From contig DIUB01000192.1 in the NCBI GenBank assembly GCA_002422265.1, forward strand, positions 1-12,934: a stretch of 12,934 nt of DNA. The letters run 5' to 3'. Made by a program: the position numbers and the translations under genes. This DNA is from Geobacter sp. UBA6169. GTDB taxonomy: Bacteria; Desulfobacterota; Desulfuromonadia; Geobacterales; Pseudopelobacteraceae. The notes beneath the pieces are model-generated. The model made no database searches and was not told the DNA's origin. It saw nothing but the letters and a program-made list of their open reading frames with translations. Below, in pieces: positions 11,579 through 12,934 of the stretch (position 1 is the stretch's first letter; each line of letters opens with the position of its first letter).

Positions 11579-12081
11579 TAGAGCAGCATGCCGATAATAC
11601 CACTACCCAGAATCATCACCATCGGATTGATTGACGTCCAGCGGAACAGACAGAAGGCGACAATCAGCAGCGTCCATTCGCGCAGGCTGCCCAGCGTGGT
11701 CCCCAACGACCAGGCAGCCGAGGCAACCAGACCAACCACCGCCGGTAAAACGCCATCCAGTGTGGTCCGTATCAGGTCAATCTCCTTGAGCCGGGCGTAA
11801 TACTTTCCCACCAGCAGCATCAACACAACACAAGGCAGAAAAATGCAGACCGTGGCTACCAGGCCTCCGCTAAAACCGGCCACCCGTACACCGGTAAAGG
11901 TGGCCAGCATTGCCAGGGGGCCGGGGGTCAGTTGCGAGATCGCCACACCATCCAGAAACTCCCGCAGGGTCAGCCAGCGGTACTGCTCCACCAGCAGGTG
12001 CTGCAACAGCGGTATCAGCACATACCCGCCGCCAAAGAAGATCAGGCCGATCTTAAGGTAGGTCCAGGCCAGGGTCAGCAT
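11578..12081 (-). CDS. Chromate transporter, single CHR domain (second of a pair)
   Basis: This 167-residue membrane protein contains one CHR domain. Seen motifs are KIGLIFFGGGYVLIPLL, the QLTPGPLAMLATFTGVRVAG segment holding the characteristic PGP, and FLPCVVLML. In the CHR family, short single-domain proteins are often encoded as adjacent pairs that together replace a two-domain ChrA, exporting chromate. The ATG at 12081 directly follows the TAG of the upstream partner, so translation is probably coupled. Substrate specificity is not provable here; chromate, sulfate-like or other oxyanions remain possible. I do not assign a gene symbol because paired forms are named inconsistently. Confidence 0.9.
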   Translation of the reverse strand: MLTLAWTYLKIGLIFFGGGYVLIPLLQHLLVEQYRWLTLREFLDGVAISQLTPGPLAMLATFTGVRVAGFSGGLVATVCIFLPCVVLMLLVGKYYARLKEIDLIRTTLDGVLPAVVGLVASAAWSLGTTLGSLREWTLLIVAFCLFRWTSINPMVMILGSGIIGMLL

Positions 12082-12660
12082 CTAGCTCAACCTGCGCCGG
12101 TACAGGGCACGGCCAAAGGCCCAAATCACACCGGCAGCCAGTACCAGCGCAACATTTATCTGCAGGAGTGCTGCTGCCGCAAAGGCGGCCAGGGCCAGCA
12201 GCCAGCCGGAAAGCCCCTGCACCTGCTTTTTACCCATGTCCAGCACCACTGCGCAGATCAGGCCGATCACCACCGGGTTGGTACCCGCCAGGGCTTTTTT
12301 GAGTAACTGCAAGTGCTGAAAACGGAGATACAGCCAGGCCAGTAAGGAGACAATCAGGAATGAAGGCAGCAGAAAACCGACTGCCGCCAGCACACCGCCA
12401 GGCACTCCTCGCAGGCGATACCCCACGAAGGTACAGGTATTGAGTGAGAAGGGACCCAATATCTGACCAAAGGCCAACCCGTGCAGAAATTCCTCAGCCG
12501 TGACCCACTGCTTTTCCTGCACCACCATCCGTTCGGTCAGGGCCACAATCGCCATGCCGCCACCAAAACCGATCGCTCCCACTTTGCAGAACAGGGCAAA
12601 GATCTCCCAGAGGGTGACCTGCGGAGGGTGGTGAGCTGCAGTGGGCATCATGGCATCCAT
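12082..12660 (-). CDS. Chromate transporter, single CHR domain (first of a pair)
   Basis: This 192-residue membrane protein has one CHR domain: CKVGAIGFGGGMAIVALTER, EEFLHGLAFGQILGPFSLNT, VGYRLRGVPGGVLAAVGFLLPSF, then further hydrophobic spans. I chose ATG 12660, with AGGT 7 nt upstream and the family start (VTLWEIFALFCKVG) shortly after. The longer frame to 12891 would run through the terminator and promoter region and is unlikely. The usual PGP of the family is LGP here, while the partner keeps PGP. The stop TAG abuts the ATG of the second gene with no gap. The two probably form a heteromeric, antiparallel transporter, as inferred for other short CHR pairs. Confidence 0.9.
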   Translation of the reverse strand: MDAMMPTAAHHPPQVTLWEIFALFCKVGAIGFGGGMAIVALTERMVVQEKQWVTAEEFLHGLAFGQILGPFSLNTCTFVGYRLRGVPGGVLAAVGFLLPSFLIVSLLAWLYLRFQHLQLLKKALAGTNPVVIGLICAVVLDMGKKQVQGLSGWLLALAAFAAAALLQINVALVLAAGVIWAFGRALYRRRLS

Positions 12661-12787
12661 CTGTGTGACCTGAATCTGGGTGTAAAACCTGGTACATGCA
12701 GTAAGTTTAAAACCCCTGAGGTGTACTGAGCATGGGGTGGTGATTTGGTGCTTTAAAAAGAAAAGAGCCAACAAAGATTGACGCCTG

Positions 12788-12801
12788 AAGTCAGATGACT
12801 T
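12788..12801. promoter_or_regulatory. Palindrome AAGTCA-GA-TGACTT upstream of the chromate transporter pair
   Basis: A perfect 6-bp inverted repeat with a 2-nt centre, about 130 nt upstream of the first CHR gene. It could be an operator for a regulator of that operon. No promoter boxes are convincing nearby, so the role is a guess. Confidence 0.3.
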
Positions 12802-12861
12802 AAAAATACGGCTCGTTTGCAGGTTGGGAGCCGGCTCTCCGGTACCGGAGCGGCAGAAGCT

Positions 12862-12897
12862 AAACAAAAGGGGCCACGCTATAAAACGCAACCCCTT
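12862..12897 (-). terminator. Terminator downstream of the tRNA gene
   Basis: On the minus strand AAGGGG and CCCCTT pair, with a G-U-rich continuation of the stem toward the TTTTATA loop, followed by TTTTGTTT. It starts about 11 nt past the encoded CCA of the tRNA. Confidence 0.6.
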
Positions 12898-12907
12898 GAA
12901 TTTAAGA

Positions 12908-12934
12908 TGGTCGGGATGACTGGATTCGAACCAG
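12908..12934 (-). tRNA. tRNA 3' end (probably tRNA-Pro), cut by window edge
   Basis: On the minus strand the last 27 nt read as a T-arm (CTGG-TTCGAAT-CCAG), a 7-nt acceptor strand CATCCCG, discriminator A and an encoded CCA. The implied 5' acceptor strand is CGGGATG. A C1-G72 pair with A73 is typical of bacterial tRNA-Pro. The anticodon is outside the window, so the amino acid is an inference. Confidence 0.85.

Noticed and set aside
12661..12891. Upstream extension of the first CHR gene by 77 residues
   Set aside because: It would cover the intergenic palindromes and part of the tRNA terminator. The extension has no family match, and ATG 12660 has a ribosome binding site.

Overview
The window looks like a chromosomal segment of a Gram-negative anaerobe, most likely a Geobacter-type member of the Desulfuromonadales (Deltaproteobacteria). 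That is inferred from the outer-membrane corrinoid receptor, a sigma-54-type promoter, the style of the cobamide genes, and the 8-nt-periodic intergenic repeats I associate with such genomes. No marker here fixes the genus.

Layout. Positions 1-5656 (minus strand) form a corrinoid salvage and uptake block, transcribed in the order riboswitch, cbiZ, riboswitch, btuB, btuF, btuC, btuD. The last gene runs off the left edge. The btuF/btuC and btuC/btuD junctions are 4-nt overlaps. CbiZ carries a signal peptide, so it appears to act in the periplasm. The btuF 5' end contains an inverted-repeat element that seems to supply its signal peptide. Positions 5714-8296 (plus) encode a single 860-residue fusion of threonine-phosphate decarboxylase (CobD) with cobyric acid synthase (CbiP/CobQ). 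Positions 9566-10501 (plus) encode CbiB, which joins the products of the two fused enzymes. Between them (8297-9565) lies passenger DNA: a second inverted-repeat element, an unassigned stretch, and a minus-strand PIN-domain toxin with its Phd/YefM-type antitoxin, bracketed by 25-bp direct repeats.

Positions 10502-11224 hold a compact unit of unknown function: a sigma-54-type promoter with inverted GCAAC/GTTGC boxes upstream, two small membrane peptides (50 and 48 residues) with good ribosome binding sites, and a perfect 18-bp inverted-repeat terminator. From 11248 to the right edge, on the minus strand, are a small NifU-like protein, a pair of single-domain chromate transporter genes abutting stop-to-start, and the 3' end of a tRNA, probably tRNA-Pro.

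How it works together (inference). BtuB brings corrinoids across the outer membrane. Exported CbiZ may strip the aminopropanol/nucleotide side in the periplasm. BtuFCD imports corrinoids. The CobD-CbiP fusion makes aminopropanol phosphate and cobyric acid, and CbiB condenses them. This is a salvage-and-remodel module. The least explained parts are the sigma-54 peptide unit, the secreted CbiZ and the repeat elements.
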